Shown here: one piece after another, positions 36,201-45,700 of the stretch | Layout of the letters: each line of letters begins with the position of its first letter | How positions within the stretch are numbered: position 1 is the first letter of the stretch | From: Oscheius onirici | Lineage: Eukaryota > Nematoda > Chromadorea > Rhabditida > Rhabditidae | Length of the DNA stretch: 64,000 nt | Reading direction: 5' to 3' | Assembly (NCBI GenBank): GCA_932521025.1 | Contig: OW051472.1 | Span: forward strand, 5,828,001 to 5,892,000 | Notes under the pieces: model-generated | Database searches by the model: none | What the model saw: only the letters and a program-made list of their open reading frames with translations | Told to the model about the DNA's origin: nothing | Position numbers and translations under genes: made by a program

Positions 36201-39200
36201 ATCGCTCAGTCGCCGCCATGGCTTTCATGGGAACCAATGCAAGCTCAGAGATTATGAGAATCAAGATGGCCGACTCGATGGACAGTGAGAGGATATTTTT
36301 AAGACGGCACTTATATCTAATTCAGAGACTGTTCTGCCCTTTTGGACAGCCGGAAGTACACTGCATCGGTTCAAGAGCAAAATGAGCAGCTTTGACAGAC
36401 AGAACCAGTTCCGACGAATCAAGGTAAGAGTACATGAGACTCGATCAGAAAACTCATTCAGAGTGGAGATTTGCTGGTTAATTCTCTCGGAATTCTAGCC
36501 TTTGTTTCGGCTGGAGCCGAGAGTCGCGGCGTTGACTGGGACCCCTTGGCCAATTGGATCTTTGAGCAACAGACCGATGACGGAATCTTCGAAACGGCGA
36601 TCGTACTGCTCTCCCTTCCTCTTTATATGATTCTTATTCAGGACACTTATTTTGCCTCTCGAGCGCTCTATGAGTACAGATCGAAGAAGGTCGACTTCCT
36701 GTCGAGCGGCAGTCTTCAAGTGACTGTCGACTGTTCCGTCTGTGAGAAACGAACCATCAATGTGACAGAGACTGCTTCGGAAATATATGTAAGATTTCCT
36801 CAAATTGCCATTAAAAACACGTGATTTCGTATTTCGGGTTGAAGACGGCCTTTCACAATGTCTAAACGTTTGCAAAGCTGTAGCTATCGCACCGTGGATT
36901 TGGCTTTGCCTCCCATTAGTGCAGAACGCACTGAGCAAAAATCGCGCGCAGCGCACGCTAAAAGCATTTTCAGATTCCGGGACCTCTTCCATCGGATTCA
37001 GCGTAAAAAATTACCCCTAGAGCCTTTGTTTCAAGCCGATAGCTCGAAAACTTAAAAAGTAAGACAATGTTCTGGTTTTCCAAAACGTCCGCCGTCCGCG
37101 ATTTGCGGGCTCATTTTTGCGAATTTTTCTCTGAAATTTTGGATAGAGGTATAACTAAGTCTATCTCAGATGGGGTATTTTTCGAATTTTGATTTTCGAC
37201 CCGGATCTACGTCATCATCTAGCAAAAGTCGAGAAAGTTCTTCTAGATTTCTATCTTCTGCGCGGCCGAGTTGAAGGAGTTTTCGTCCAGAGGGAGTGGG
37301 TCCTGTGGGCTTGAAACAATAAATTTCGTCGTCTTCACCTCCGTCCAGAGCTTTTACTTCATAGTGCGTCTGCTGACTTTGATTTTCTCATGTCGCTGAA
37401 GTTTTATCCAAGAAAGCAGTTCGGAATCCAAAATTGCATCGTTCAGCTTTCTACTGGCTCCCTGGATCCGTTTCGCCTGTTTGTTGGGCGTATTTTTGCT
37501 GAAAAAATGCTCAACTAGAATTATAACAAGCACAAGCAAACCTTTGGGACAAAATAGAATACTTTTAACTTCTCCAATTAATGATCTGACGTCTATCCAC
37601 TTTGAACTGAGCTGACAAAAGCAAAAAAGAGCACGAAAGAATTTTAAAACCCTAGAAACCGCGTCATTTTTGGAGGGGGGTGCTTCTATTTTTCGATCAC
37701 CTGTTTTGGGGGTGCTTCTATTAGAGGTAATACGGTATAAGAACTCAACAAAAAGTGAACAATATTGCGCACAAAGGTCAAATCCACGTCTTTCCTCATA
37801 GAACCAGACGCCTTATTTGTAAGAATTAGAGATGTTTTAATGTTCAGAACAGATGACTAAAATTCAGAAGAGTCGTGTTGTATCACCGCTTATTTCAAGC
37901 ACTCCAATGTAACCTTTTGAACCTTTATACTCAGAAAGTCTTAACGCAAAATATGCCCCGATAGTGAGACACCAGCTTCGTCACAGTCGCTTGACTAGAA
38001 TGTGACTTATTCCTAAACTTTCCTTCGTGTTCGTTTGAGTTCATCCAAATGAAACTAAATTACTTCAGTCGTCGATTTCGGAATGAACGGAAATATATTG
38101 CAAAAAAAACAGCAACTGATCTTTGAAAATTCTCTCGATTTAGTTTTTCTGGTTCTCTGAGGAAAGACGTGGATTTAACCTTTGTGCGCAATATTGTTCA
38201 CTTTTTGTTGAGTTCTTACAATCCACTTTGTATTGTTCACTTTTTGTCCGGTCTTCTAAAAAGACAGGGTAAAGACAAATCCCTCTTTGTCTTTACCATA
38301 ACTTTACAGAACATCGGAAAGCCAAAACACACTTTTGAATCTACTGAGGTCACGAAAGAAGTATTCTTTCAGCTCCCAACTACGGCCAGGAACTTTACTC
38401 TGACAACAAAAGGCAGTGGAAAAGTGAAGGCTGGAGTGAGAATCCTTTTGACAAAGCGTCAAAGATCCCGACGTGGTCTTACCCTCGACGACTACTATCC
38501 GGTGCGGATTGGAGTCGACCAGCAGACTGTCGCAGCCGGAATAATCAAACAGACCGTCTGTCTCACGTATCTCGACCACCTTTCAATACACAGACAAGAT
38601 ACTTAGGATTACGTCACCAATGTTGAAGACGATCGAAATCACTCATGGTTTTTTCACTGGCTACAGTTCCAAGCCCAACAATGTCGCTGTTTTGGGCAAT
38701 TCGACTCACATGACCATTCATTCTCTGCCAACAATCTCTTCATATGCAGCCCATTTTGTCCTAGAAGGTTCGTTTCTTTCTCCGTCCACTTACTTTGAGA
38801 CAACTCCAATGATAGACAAAATCATACACATCATATAAGTTTACTAGTTCTATCAAGAGGATTTGTCCCCAGCCGTCGTCATAATGCTTGCTAATTTTTT
38901 TCCTTAATTTGTCCATCTCATCTTCTTGTTACGTAGTCTTTCTGCTTGTCCCAACTAGCTGACAATTCCGTCTGTTTGGAGTCCATGTTCAAAACAATCC
39001 AGGTCATGAAAATTTATCCGGTTAGATAGCAAAGACACTGTAGAGTTCCAGGATTGAAGCACAGAGCGACACAATGTTACGAAGTGGGACTAGTCGAGCC
39101 TCTCCACAGTCACGAACCAATACATTTGGCTCCTGTAGCCATTGTGGCTAGACATCCAATCAATGGTAAGTTGTTCCGATCACAAACTCACTCTTCCAGA

Positions 39201-40043
39201 CGTCGTCGGCCTTGTTCTGATTTCCCACCCTGACCAGAAAAGACGCCGTCGTTCCTCATTGATCTCGATTCCGTTCAATGTACAGGGCAACAAGAAGTCG
39301 CGAAAACCGAGAAATATCGTCGATGAGTCTATTGACACCGTCTGCTTTACTGGAGGTTCTTCGGATCGTTTTAATCGGGTCAAAAAGTGAGTTTTAGGGG
39401 TCTGCACTTGTGCCGAGACGACGTGTGGACTGCGTTGCGGCCAGTGCAAGAACGACAACGCGGAAGAATTGAGAAGACGGTTCGCTCAACTGGACACGTT
39501 CGGAGCTCAGTTGAGAGTACTCTCCACACAACGGGTACTTGTCGGTTCGGCATTTTACAACCAGATTGAGACGGAAGTCAGGGAAAAGAAGGGCTCAGGC
39601 CAGGGATATGTAGCAGGTATGTCGTTTGTAACTTCATAGTCTATCCAGAACGAAAGTTAACTGGCTGGTTTCTGTAGATTTCGTGTCGGTACCAATCGTA
39701 TCAGTCTTATAAATTTTAGGGCCCATTTTAATGTTTTTGAACGTTTTATCTGTGTTGATCTGACACTTTAATCTGAACAGACTATATAGACGGAGAAAAC
39801 GCTGTACGGACTACAAGTTTTCAATTTTTAGACCGACTGACAATCTGGTTGCGAGAATGCAATCCCCGCTGCCTTCCAGTCGAAGGAGTCCGCAAAAATG
39901 ACAAATTTTTCATGCTGGGAGACGCGGAAGCTCTAGTCATGGATGCTGACGGAAGACAGCACTTTTTGCTACGTGATATGGACCGCTGGGAACGGGCCTC
40001 CAACGAATGTAAAGAATGGGCCGTGGCCATCAATCTCGAATAA
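18281..40043 (+). CDS. Complement C3-like alpha-macroglobulin-family protein
   Basis: Secreted thioester-protein-family member. A signal peptide (MRLLLLLLGLSASLA) leads into macroglobulin domains: INPFVVLPP (MG1), AIHLHTSKNIYRAGETV (MG2), YELPPFQVKLIVGE (MG3) and YFYGAPIDGTLV (MG4). A 12.3-kb intron (about 19434-31732, phase 0) follows. The second part gives the rest of MG4 to MG6, a five-cysteine anaphylatoxin-like block (33.83-33.97 kb), VWLFDSYGLGASGT and VYVNETINVKISV (MG7), a TED-like region with VCGAVGYLLKYL and DPLANWIFEQQ, a CUB/receptor-binding part (LTTKGSGKVKAGVR), and a C345C/netrin-type tail opening VCTCAETTCGLRCGQC. The thioester motif GCGEQ is absent; TSCGFTEYG occupies its place. 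The best family fit is C3/C4/C5 rather than CD109 because of the tail. The exon chain is inferred by eye; one acceptor near 34422 is non-canonical. Confidence 0.82.
19486..21337 (-). CDS. Rhodopsin-class peptide GPCR, GnRH/vasopressin-receptor-like (A)
   Basis: Seven-transmembrane receptor on the minus strand inside the large C3-like intron. The chosen start MSQVVVPERRIIDD (21337) leads into TM1 (VEIVLLGSLSIIGFVLN). TM2 reads LNLCIADFMILTIYAL. ECL1-TM3 is WRFGDTSCKLYKFLS with the conserved Cys, and SSNIIVNIALDRLKQ carries DRL in place of DRY. TM4 is ITSWTLAVLCSIPQLF, followed by an ECL2 Cys (WEQCVSIF). TM5 is SVFWIPFAVTFVSYIVIV, TM6 is VICHLAMWLPYN, and TM7 ends NSLLNPLIYG, with the stop at 19486-19488. 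The WRFGD and NPLIYG motifs fit the GnRH/AKH/vasopressin group of peptide receptors; the ligand is unknown. A close paralogue lies 2.4 kb upstream in the same orientation. Confidence 0.82.
21338..23771. other. Intronic spacer between the two nested GPCR genes
   Basis: About 2.4 kb with no gene recognised on either strand. It presumably contains the promoter of GPCR A and the 3' UTR of GPCR B. Parts from 22.4 to 23.7 kb are purine-rich on the + strand. Confidence 0.5.
23772..25504 (-). CDS. Rhodopsin-class peptide GPCR, GnRH/vasopressin-receptor-like (B)
   Basis: Paralogue of the adjacent GPCR A. It starts MDSNETETSYGPPEP at 25504, with an N-glycosylation site (NET) in a short ectodomain. TM1 is MIYLLFVISVGILSNVIIL. 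TM2 follows LKINLNISDIFLLL. The ECL1 motif is WRFGDFTCRAYQFLS. TM3 ends VVVCIAIDRLKNV (DRL instead of DRY). TM4 is VTISWVIGFLCSLPQLY, and ECL2 contains GWYQCTDIW. TM5 is VFWIPVVFMLISYIIIAC. Intracellular loop 3 is long and Ser/Thr-rich. TM6 is VVVTHVVCWFPYNTLS, and TM7 is FLITLINPFLYGFSK with the stop at 23772-23774. All seven helices and the disulfide cysteines are present. The gene lies within the C3-like intron on the opposite strand; the tandem arrangement points to a local duplication. Confidence 0.83.
25505..29991. other. 4.5-kb intronic region without a recognised gene
   Basis: Part of the 12.3-kb C3-like intron. I see no convincing coding exon on either strand; the longest open stretches (about 95 codons) have no recognisable motif. 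The + strand is persistently purine-rich (GAGAG and AAAG runs). A short GTCCGTCTGTC-type microsatellite lies near 26540-26570. Confidence 0.55.
29992..30397. mobile_element. Merlin-type MITE with 8-bp target duplication
   Basis: A 406-bp palindromic element. Arms 29992-30155 and 30234-30397 are near-perfect inverted repeats starting GGTAATACTCGGGCTGGCAA. It is flanked on both sides by the exact 8-bp duplication AAAAGATC (29984-29991 and 30398-30405). The outer bases match the terminal repeat of the Merlin transposon in the GCC1 interval (GGTAATACTGGAGCTGGCAC), and 8 bp is the expected Merlin duplication size. It encodes no protein. Confidence 0.88.
30697..31607 (+). CDS. RRM-like protein nested in the C3-like intron
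   Basis: A two-exon gene (30697-31095 and 31233-31607), spliced S|N in phase 0, of about 257 residues. Residues 20-90 look like a divergent RRM: ESYLIVTQPPQV (beta-1), RRRIAKEVGRVLKV (helix), and RHVVIVEVESAEAARWLC followed by NGRLEVSGWQLRID, which mimics the RNP1/helix-2/beta-4 order. The second half is proline-rich (VPPVPPPILPASS) and ends basic (SPQRTRRN). I do not recognise a named orthologue. It lies on the same strand as the host gene, 126 bp upstream of the next C3-like exon. It could be an independent gene or, less likely, an alternative first part of the host transcript. No polyadenylation signal was identified before that exon. Confidence 0.65.
31998..32044. repeat. Dispersed TTTTGCAAAGTTG repeat, copy 1
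   Basis: A short interspersed repeat with the core GATGTTTTGCAAAGTTGKAG. Related copies lie near 36860, 51510 and 55150. This copy sits in a C3-like intron. Confidence 0.55.
36834..36890. repeat. Dispersed TTTTGCAAAGTTG repeat, copy 2 (degenerate)
   Basis: It begins TTTCGGGTTGAAGACGGC and continues TTTGCAAAGCTGTAGC. It shares its upstream GGTTGAAGAC part with copy 1, and a companion motif ATTCAGCGTRAAAAA lies near 36990 and 44910. It lies in a C3-like intron. Confidence 0.45.
37354..37539 (-). pseudogene. Fragment of a pogo/Tigger-like DNA-binding domain
   Basis: A 61-codon open stretch reads KRIQGASRKLNDAILDSELL, then SWIKLQRHEKIKVSRRTM. This resembles the CENP-B-type helix-turn-helix of pogo/Tc5-class transposases (GAGRKL..ELE..LL.WI..QR...VSR). 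A stop follows at once and no DDE region is found nearby. It lies in a C3-like intron next to a MITE. It is a degenerate remnant; the assignment rests on this one motif. Confidence 0.45.
37738..38218. mobile_element. Tc1/mariner-like MITE with about 75-bp inverted arms
   Basis: A 481-bp element with ends TAAGAACTCAACAAAAAGTG and its reverse complement at 38199-38218. Pairing extends about 75 bp through GCGCACAAAGG and CGTCTTTCCTC. TA dinucleotides at the ends fit TA target duplication. There is no coding content. It is inserted in a C3-like intron just before the exon at 38.31 kb. Confidence 0.8.
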
Positions 40044-40132
40044 AATTAAACATTTTTCTGTAATTTTCATTCGGATCACAAGTAACCGTGGGCAGATGAG
40101 ATACAAATTGAAAAATATGTAAATGTTTTGGC

Positions 40133-40629
40133 CTATTTGGCCTTATTCGTGGCGATTTCCTTGCGCGTGGCGTCTTGCAGCAGCTGCGTGTCCACCTGAT
40201 CGGCTGGCAACTGCACGTAACTGGAATTTTCTTGGAATAAAACAGAAAAAGACGATCCTACCGAACAACGGATCCGCGAATGAAGCAGTTCTTGACGGAG
40301 AGCATGTGAGGGAATCGTTCCGGCTCGTTGACTGTAATGTCCGTCAGCTTCATGTTTAGATATTGGTCGACAGAATGAAGGGTTCCACAGATACTGAAAA
40401 AAAAAACTCGATTACTTCAAAAATTAAAAGAGGCAATTTTGAAAAAATAGAATCAAAAATCGCAATTTTCTCGTTTATAACATCAAATAATTTTAGCGTG
40501 TAAAGCAAGAACCAGCTCAAGTTCACCCAAATGTTTACAGTAAGAGAAAATAACTGACCTGAGATCATTTTTGAGTTCAATGACGACATCTTTTCCTACG
40601 AGCGACTTAAAGAAGGAGAAAAACAGCAT
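40133..40629 (-). CDS. LSM2: LSM2, U6 snRNA-associated Sm-like protein
   Basis: Subunit of the LSm2-8 ring (U6 snRNA, nucleus) and the LSm1-7 ring (mRNA decay, cytoplasm). The sequence is nearly identical to the animal protein: MLFFSFFKSLVGKDVVIELK, then ICGTLHSVDQYLNMKLTDIT (Sm1) and MLSVKNCFIRGSVVRYVQL (Sm2). It ends QVDTQLLQDATRKEIATNKAK with the last residue before TAG. It is about 95 residues, the usual length. The start at 40629 follows a CAATTTAG acceptor, about 120 bp downstream of the TSEN34 stop on the same strand, so the two may be co-transcribed. It is convergent with the C3-like gene, with only 89 bp between stops. Confidence 0.96.
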
Positions 40630-40748
40630 CTTCTTCTAAATTGAAAAGCGTTCACAATAACACTGATCACAGGCATAAAATCGATTGAAATCGACGCTGT
40701 AGATTACTTTTAATAAATAGAAAAATTTTAATTGAACAAAAATAACAA

Positions 40749-42574
40749 TTATCGGTCGAAAGGTTTGAACCACTGCAGAGTCATGTACTGCGGCTGTTGC
40801 GAATTGTCGGCCACGCAGGCGAGAAGAACCGTTTTCTTTACCTAAGACAAGTTAAATTTGAAAGAAAAAAGAGATAACCTGTGTTGCAACCCGTGTCAGA
40901 GTGATCAAGTTCATTGGCGATAAATTGGACTCGACGTCGACACATTGAACCAAAAAACGGGCATGAACTTGTCCGGGAAGGCCCTCGTAGGCCAGATAAT
41001 GACATCCGAAGCGGATTCCGGTCGTCAGGTAAAAGCCTCGTCTCCAGAGATCGTGAAGAACGAGCTCGCGTCGTCGAAAGTCACTTGTGGTTGGGAGAGA
41101 AAGCGAAAGATGGTCAATTTCTTCGTAGAAATCGTCCCGTTTGTAGTCTGAAAAGGAATTTTTGAAAAAAAGTAAATAGCAAAGCGAGCTCCAACACTGC
41201 TGATTATCCCCATGCAAGTGCGGATTATCTAATATCTTTAGACCGACCGACGTGTCCGCACTGCCTTTTCCTCATAGCACATTGGTTAGAGGTTGGACTG
41301 CGAGTTTAAAAATGCGTCAGGCTCGATTTCTTTTATGTTAAAGCAGACATTTTTACTACCTCCGACACTTCTACTTTGCGCGCTGAATTCAAACGAGGTG
41401 CTGCTGTGGATTCGCTTTAAACTCAGAAATCAATTGAGAGACTGGAAAAGGTTTGATAATGGCTAATGGCTAAAAAATGGGACATTTAAGCACTCATCGA
41501 GATAGAGCTCAAAAATATGACAAAGTAAATAAACAAAGACTTACGGAGAGGCAGGCTGACAAATTCTTGCTTTTGATCCGAATTATTGGCCAATTCTCGA
41601 ATTACTGTTTGAACTTCTTCCTCGGTAACGGCAACCGCTTCTAGATCATTTTTTCTTATATGAAACCATTTGTTAGAGACCAAAAAGTGTAAAAAAACCA
41701 ACTTTGAGCTTTTTCGCTGTCACATCTGGCCCGTTTAGTTTTCTCTTCAGCTCTTTCGCCTTTCTACCAATTGCAATTTGGCGGGCTTTTTGTAGATCAG
41801 ACTGAAAAAAAGGTTATAAAATTTCAGAAAGTTGTAAACCTCAAAAGCGTGCTGAGTATGACTGCAGCTTGGCAAGAAGGCCTTCGGATCGTGTAAATCC
41901 TCGTCCTTTTTAAGTCGCCGTACTTGAATGTGCCCTAAAAACAATAAATAAGCGATAATATACAATAGCGTACCGTATTGAGAGAGAACTGACACCTGTT
42001 CGGCTGAGAGAATGTAGGGAGGCAGAGGAACTTCTCCTTCGGTTTTTAGCGAAGAAACGGACTCGGCTATCATTCTGAACGTCTGCTTCAGTCGATCGTA
42101 GTCTGAAACGCAAATTCATTCGTTTTCTGGGCAGGGTTTTGCTAGAATTTCCAGTTTTCTCTTCATTTCAAACTTTCAACTGTTTTGTTTCTGAATCATC
42201 TAATAATATACTCCATTGGAGGTGTACGTTCAATGATTTGTCAAAACCCCCCTATTTCCTCTATTTTTATATTAAAAATGCTCAAAGTTGGGAACCAGAT
42301 CCGTGGCTACGAGAGCATAAATAACAACGGCCTTTTCTGATTTTTCACGTGTGCCATATTTTTTGCATGTAAATGTTGGATATACTGCCAATAAAAACTA
42401 TAAATTATACTATTTTTGAACCGACTATACCACCTGTAAAAACCAACCGTCTTTTTCGAATAACAGAAACTGCCCGTTGACGTAGTCCACCTTTACCGGT
42501 ACTTCATTTTCCTCGACTTTAAAAGTGTACTCTTTGGGTATTCCTAACGATTCCAAATGAGCTTCTAGCGACAT
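40749..42574 (-). CDS. TSEN34: TSEN34, tRNA-splicing endonuclease catalytic subunit
   Basis: Catalytic subunit that cleaves the 3' splice site of intron-containing pre-tRNAs. The C-terminal nuclease domain reads LWRRGFYLTTGIRFGCHYLAY, where GIRFG and AYEGLPG carry the conserved Tyr, QVHARFLVQC the His, and VKKTVLLAC the Lys, and it ends TLQWFKPFDR. It aligns with the human tail ending YTSLQWASL. The middle region is charged (ARQIAIGRKAKELKRK). The N-terminal part is MSLEAHLESLGIPKEY, GQFLLFEKDGWF, then LPPYILSAEQVSVLSQYGT, matching the family LPLLLMPEEARLL segment. The start at 42574 follows a TTGTTTAG acceptor, 210 bp after the GCC1 stop. All three catalytic residues are visible. Confidence 0.9.
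42366..42432. repeat. Partial copy of the GACTATA-ended MITE
   Basis: GCATGTAAATGTTGGATA to GACTATA is similar to the right half of the MITE at 43420-43608 (GCATGTAAATGTTGGATACT ... CAGACTATA). The left arm was not found. It lies in a TSEN34 intron. Confidence 0.6.
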
Positions 42575-42784
42575 TCGGGCATATCTAAACAATTTCTATG
42601 GATTCATGTGGAGAGTGTAGATATACCGGTGATTTAACACCGACCAAAATTAGAAAAAATAAATAAATAGAAATGTATTATCACATTCTTTGAAATCAGT
42701 CCCAAACTGGGGTTATATTGCACATAAATATGTTACATTCAAAGTGAAACGGAAGATATAATAGAAATACCAAATGTACAAGAA

Positions 42785-45700
42785 TTATCGTCGATCTATG
42801 GCCTTCATCTCATTGGGACTCAGTTTGAGAACCATTCCGATGGCTTTGAGAATATTTTTCCGGCCGGACGTGTTGCTGCTGTTGACGTATTGGACGAAAA
42901 TGTTCCGCAAATACTCGATATCACTGCCAGTTTCTGTACCCATTAGCCGGACTTTTCCTAAAAGAATTATGGTAATACTTCGCCTCCCCATTTTAACTTT
43001 TTGAGGGTGAAAATATGAATATAAATACCGGCCGAAGAAATAGAAAAAATGGGTTACCTTCGAGCACGCGTATTTCCTCCTTGAGCTTTTCGGCCATTTC
43101 GTGATGCTGCAAGTCTTTGCAGAGGGACGACTGTTCCATTTCGCGCATTCTGTACTCGAGCTGATGAAGAGCATTCCGCATTTCGACGACCTCCTTGTCT
43201 TTCTTGGCAATCTCGTCCTCGTAAAAAATGTTGCGCGTTTCGTTCACATTCGGGAAGTTGATGTTATTGGCGTCCGAGGGACTATAATCCATGCTCGAGA
43301 CAGAAATGGCATCTGTGCTTCGACGGGAGCCTGAAATTGAAGAATCCTTCAGTGAATGATAGGCTTCAAAAAGACAAAATTCAGCTGCGTATCCTCTATG
43401 AGTATCTAAGTTTTTGGTATATAGTCTGTTTAAAATGTAGAGAACATAATTTGAATTGGCCCGCGCTTTCTCCATAGAAAATTTTTTAAAATCGAATTGG
43501 CGGAAATTTAGCTGCGTAGCACGTTACAGCATGTAAATGTTGGATACTCAGCCAATGAAAAAGCGCGGGCCAATTCAAATAATGCTCTCTATTTTTTTGA
43601 ACAGACTATAATACTGGAGCTGGCACCACCCTAAATTCAAACGGCTTTGCGCGCCCGATTCAATTTTTTCAGATTTTTCTTCAAGAATTTCCTTTCTTTG
43701 TCATTTCTGGGTTGTTTCTCCACAATTTTATCAAACAAGGTTGGCAACGCCCTTCCAGGGCTAAAGTCGAAATTCATGACTTCGCTCTGTCACGGAGCCC
43801 TAGTAGTGGTTTCCTTTTCATTCCTCCCTTGTTACTCTCCTCCAGTCACTCTCCCTGGCCCTCCAAAGAAACTACCTTGGAAAACCCTTGGAAAAATCTC
43901 AGCTGCTTCTTTGCAAAAGTCAAAAGTCTTCCCGCTCCCTCTCAAGCTTAATTTCAAAATGTAGGACCTGAACGGGCTGTTCCTGGCTTTAGTGTGTCTC
44001 GGTCCTAGTGTCCCTTCCCTTCTCCCCTTGTCACCCCGTCCAGTCACCCCCTGTCCCTCCAAAGAAACTACCAAAGTCGTTAGAATCCTTCGCGCACTTG
44101 ATTTTCCTGTCGCGACTTGTTAAAAACTAATTTGAGCACACAAAGCTCCCCTCCTTATCCTCAATTAGAGCAATTAGTGTCCTTCCCTGTTTTCTCCGAT
44201 CCCTGTCTGTTGTCATCTGCTTTTCCCTTCTCTACCATTTACGATGTACCTATCGTCATGTCCCCTTTCTTCTGTCCAATTTTCCCTCCTGTCGTCCCTG
44301 TATCCTTTCGTGTAATTTCCGTGTGCATATCCTTCCCTGCTGATCTCCCTGCCCCTCTGCCTCCTGTTCTCCCCTATCTCTGTTCTCCAGTTGTGATATC
44401 ACCCCGTTGGAGCTAAAGTTGTAGTAGAAACCCCCCTGAACGCTTTCCCGTATTGCTAACCCTCTGGAAAGTTTGGAAACTATCCCCAGTCAAAACTAAT
44501 CAAAGTCCATGCAATTGACTTGTCTAAACTTGTTACACTAACTCCTTTCCCTTTAATTGTGCGCACAAATTGCTCCATTTTGATTGCCAATTAAAGCTTC
44601 CGACAGACACACACACAGAGACCTGGGAGCAATTTAGTGGATTTCGGTGACAAAAATGCACAGAAGTGAATGAAACAGTTTATTTCATAAGAAAAGAAAT
44701 GTATGGTAAATGATGCATAAATGAACTGGTTTAAAGGGCTGCTACAAATAAATGAGGTAGATCTTATAACGATAGAATTCTACACAAGGAGTTCCCAGGC
44801 TTGTTGATCTTGGGCCGCGCCCGGATTGGGCGGTATTTTCAAAACAAAGGTTTTTTGCATTTTTAAGTGCTTTAAAGTCATTTTTTTCGACTTTTAGGTA
44901 GTTTTAATCGATTCAGCGTGAAAAACTACACTAGAAACGACTATTCCGACAAAAAACCCCGTTGGGACAACTGCTTTTCTTCGTCACTTCGGGATCCTTC
45001 CGATCATCGACGCCGTCGGTCAGCTCAGGAACGGCAACGATTATCTTGCCATCTGCAGTCAGAAACCGTTCAATCCAAGAAAGCCTTTATGTCCCGGCAA
45101 GATCAAGGAATTCAAGAAGGCGAATGGAAACATCGTATTCCGCTGTACTCGTTGCCGCAACGAAAAGTCAATTCACCATGGTGCTTCTGCTTACTCTCCT
45201 GCTCCTCCTCCTGTCGGTATGCCAGTCTTCAGCCATTTGGATGCAACCGGCCGTCCCAATTACAAAGTGAGTCCAGTTTCACAAGCAGGTCTAACTATAT
45301 AGGTCGACCCCAAAGATGTGGTATTCATTGCATTCTATCTTTCAAAAGATCTCCGTGTCTCCACTCTTCCTGTCATCATCGGAATGAAACTTGACGATAA
45401 GACCGTCGTCTACTGGTCGCAGAGAATTTGAGAGATCACGCTCGCTGAATTGGCTGAAGCTCCGAAAATGGGCGGATTTGGTGACATCGTCGAAGTGGAC
45501 GAGTGCTTCATGAGAGGAAGACGCAAGGGTAACCGCGGCAGACTGATGCAAGGCAACCGCCTTGGACACCTTGGCCATCGTGCCAACAATGACCTCAGAA
45601 GATCTCAGGATGAGTACATTCGTCAACCTACATTCAGCTTTTGAAGGTCCATGGCTCTTCGGAATGGTTTGCCGTCGCACAAAGAAGAGAGAAGTCCGTG

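Noticed and set aside
45180-45270. Leucine-rich open frame resembling a signal peptide (MVLLLTLLLLLLSVC)
   Set aside because: It is an out-of-frame reading of the Merlin transposase pseudogene.
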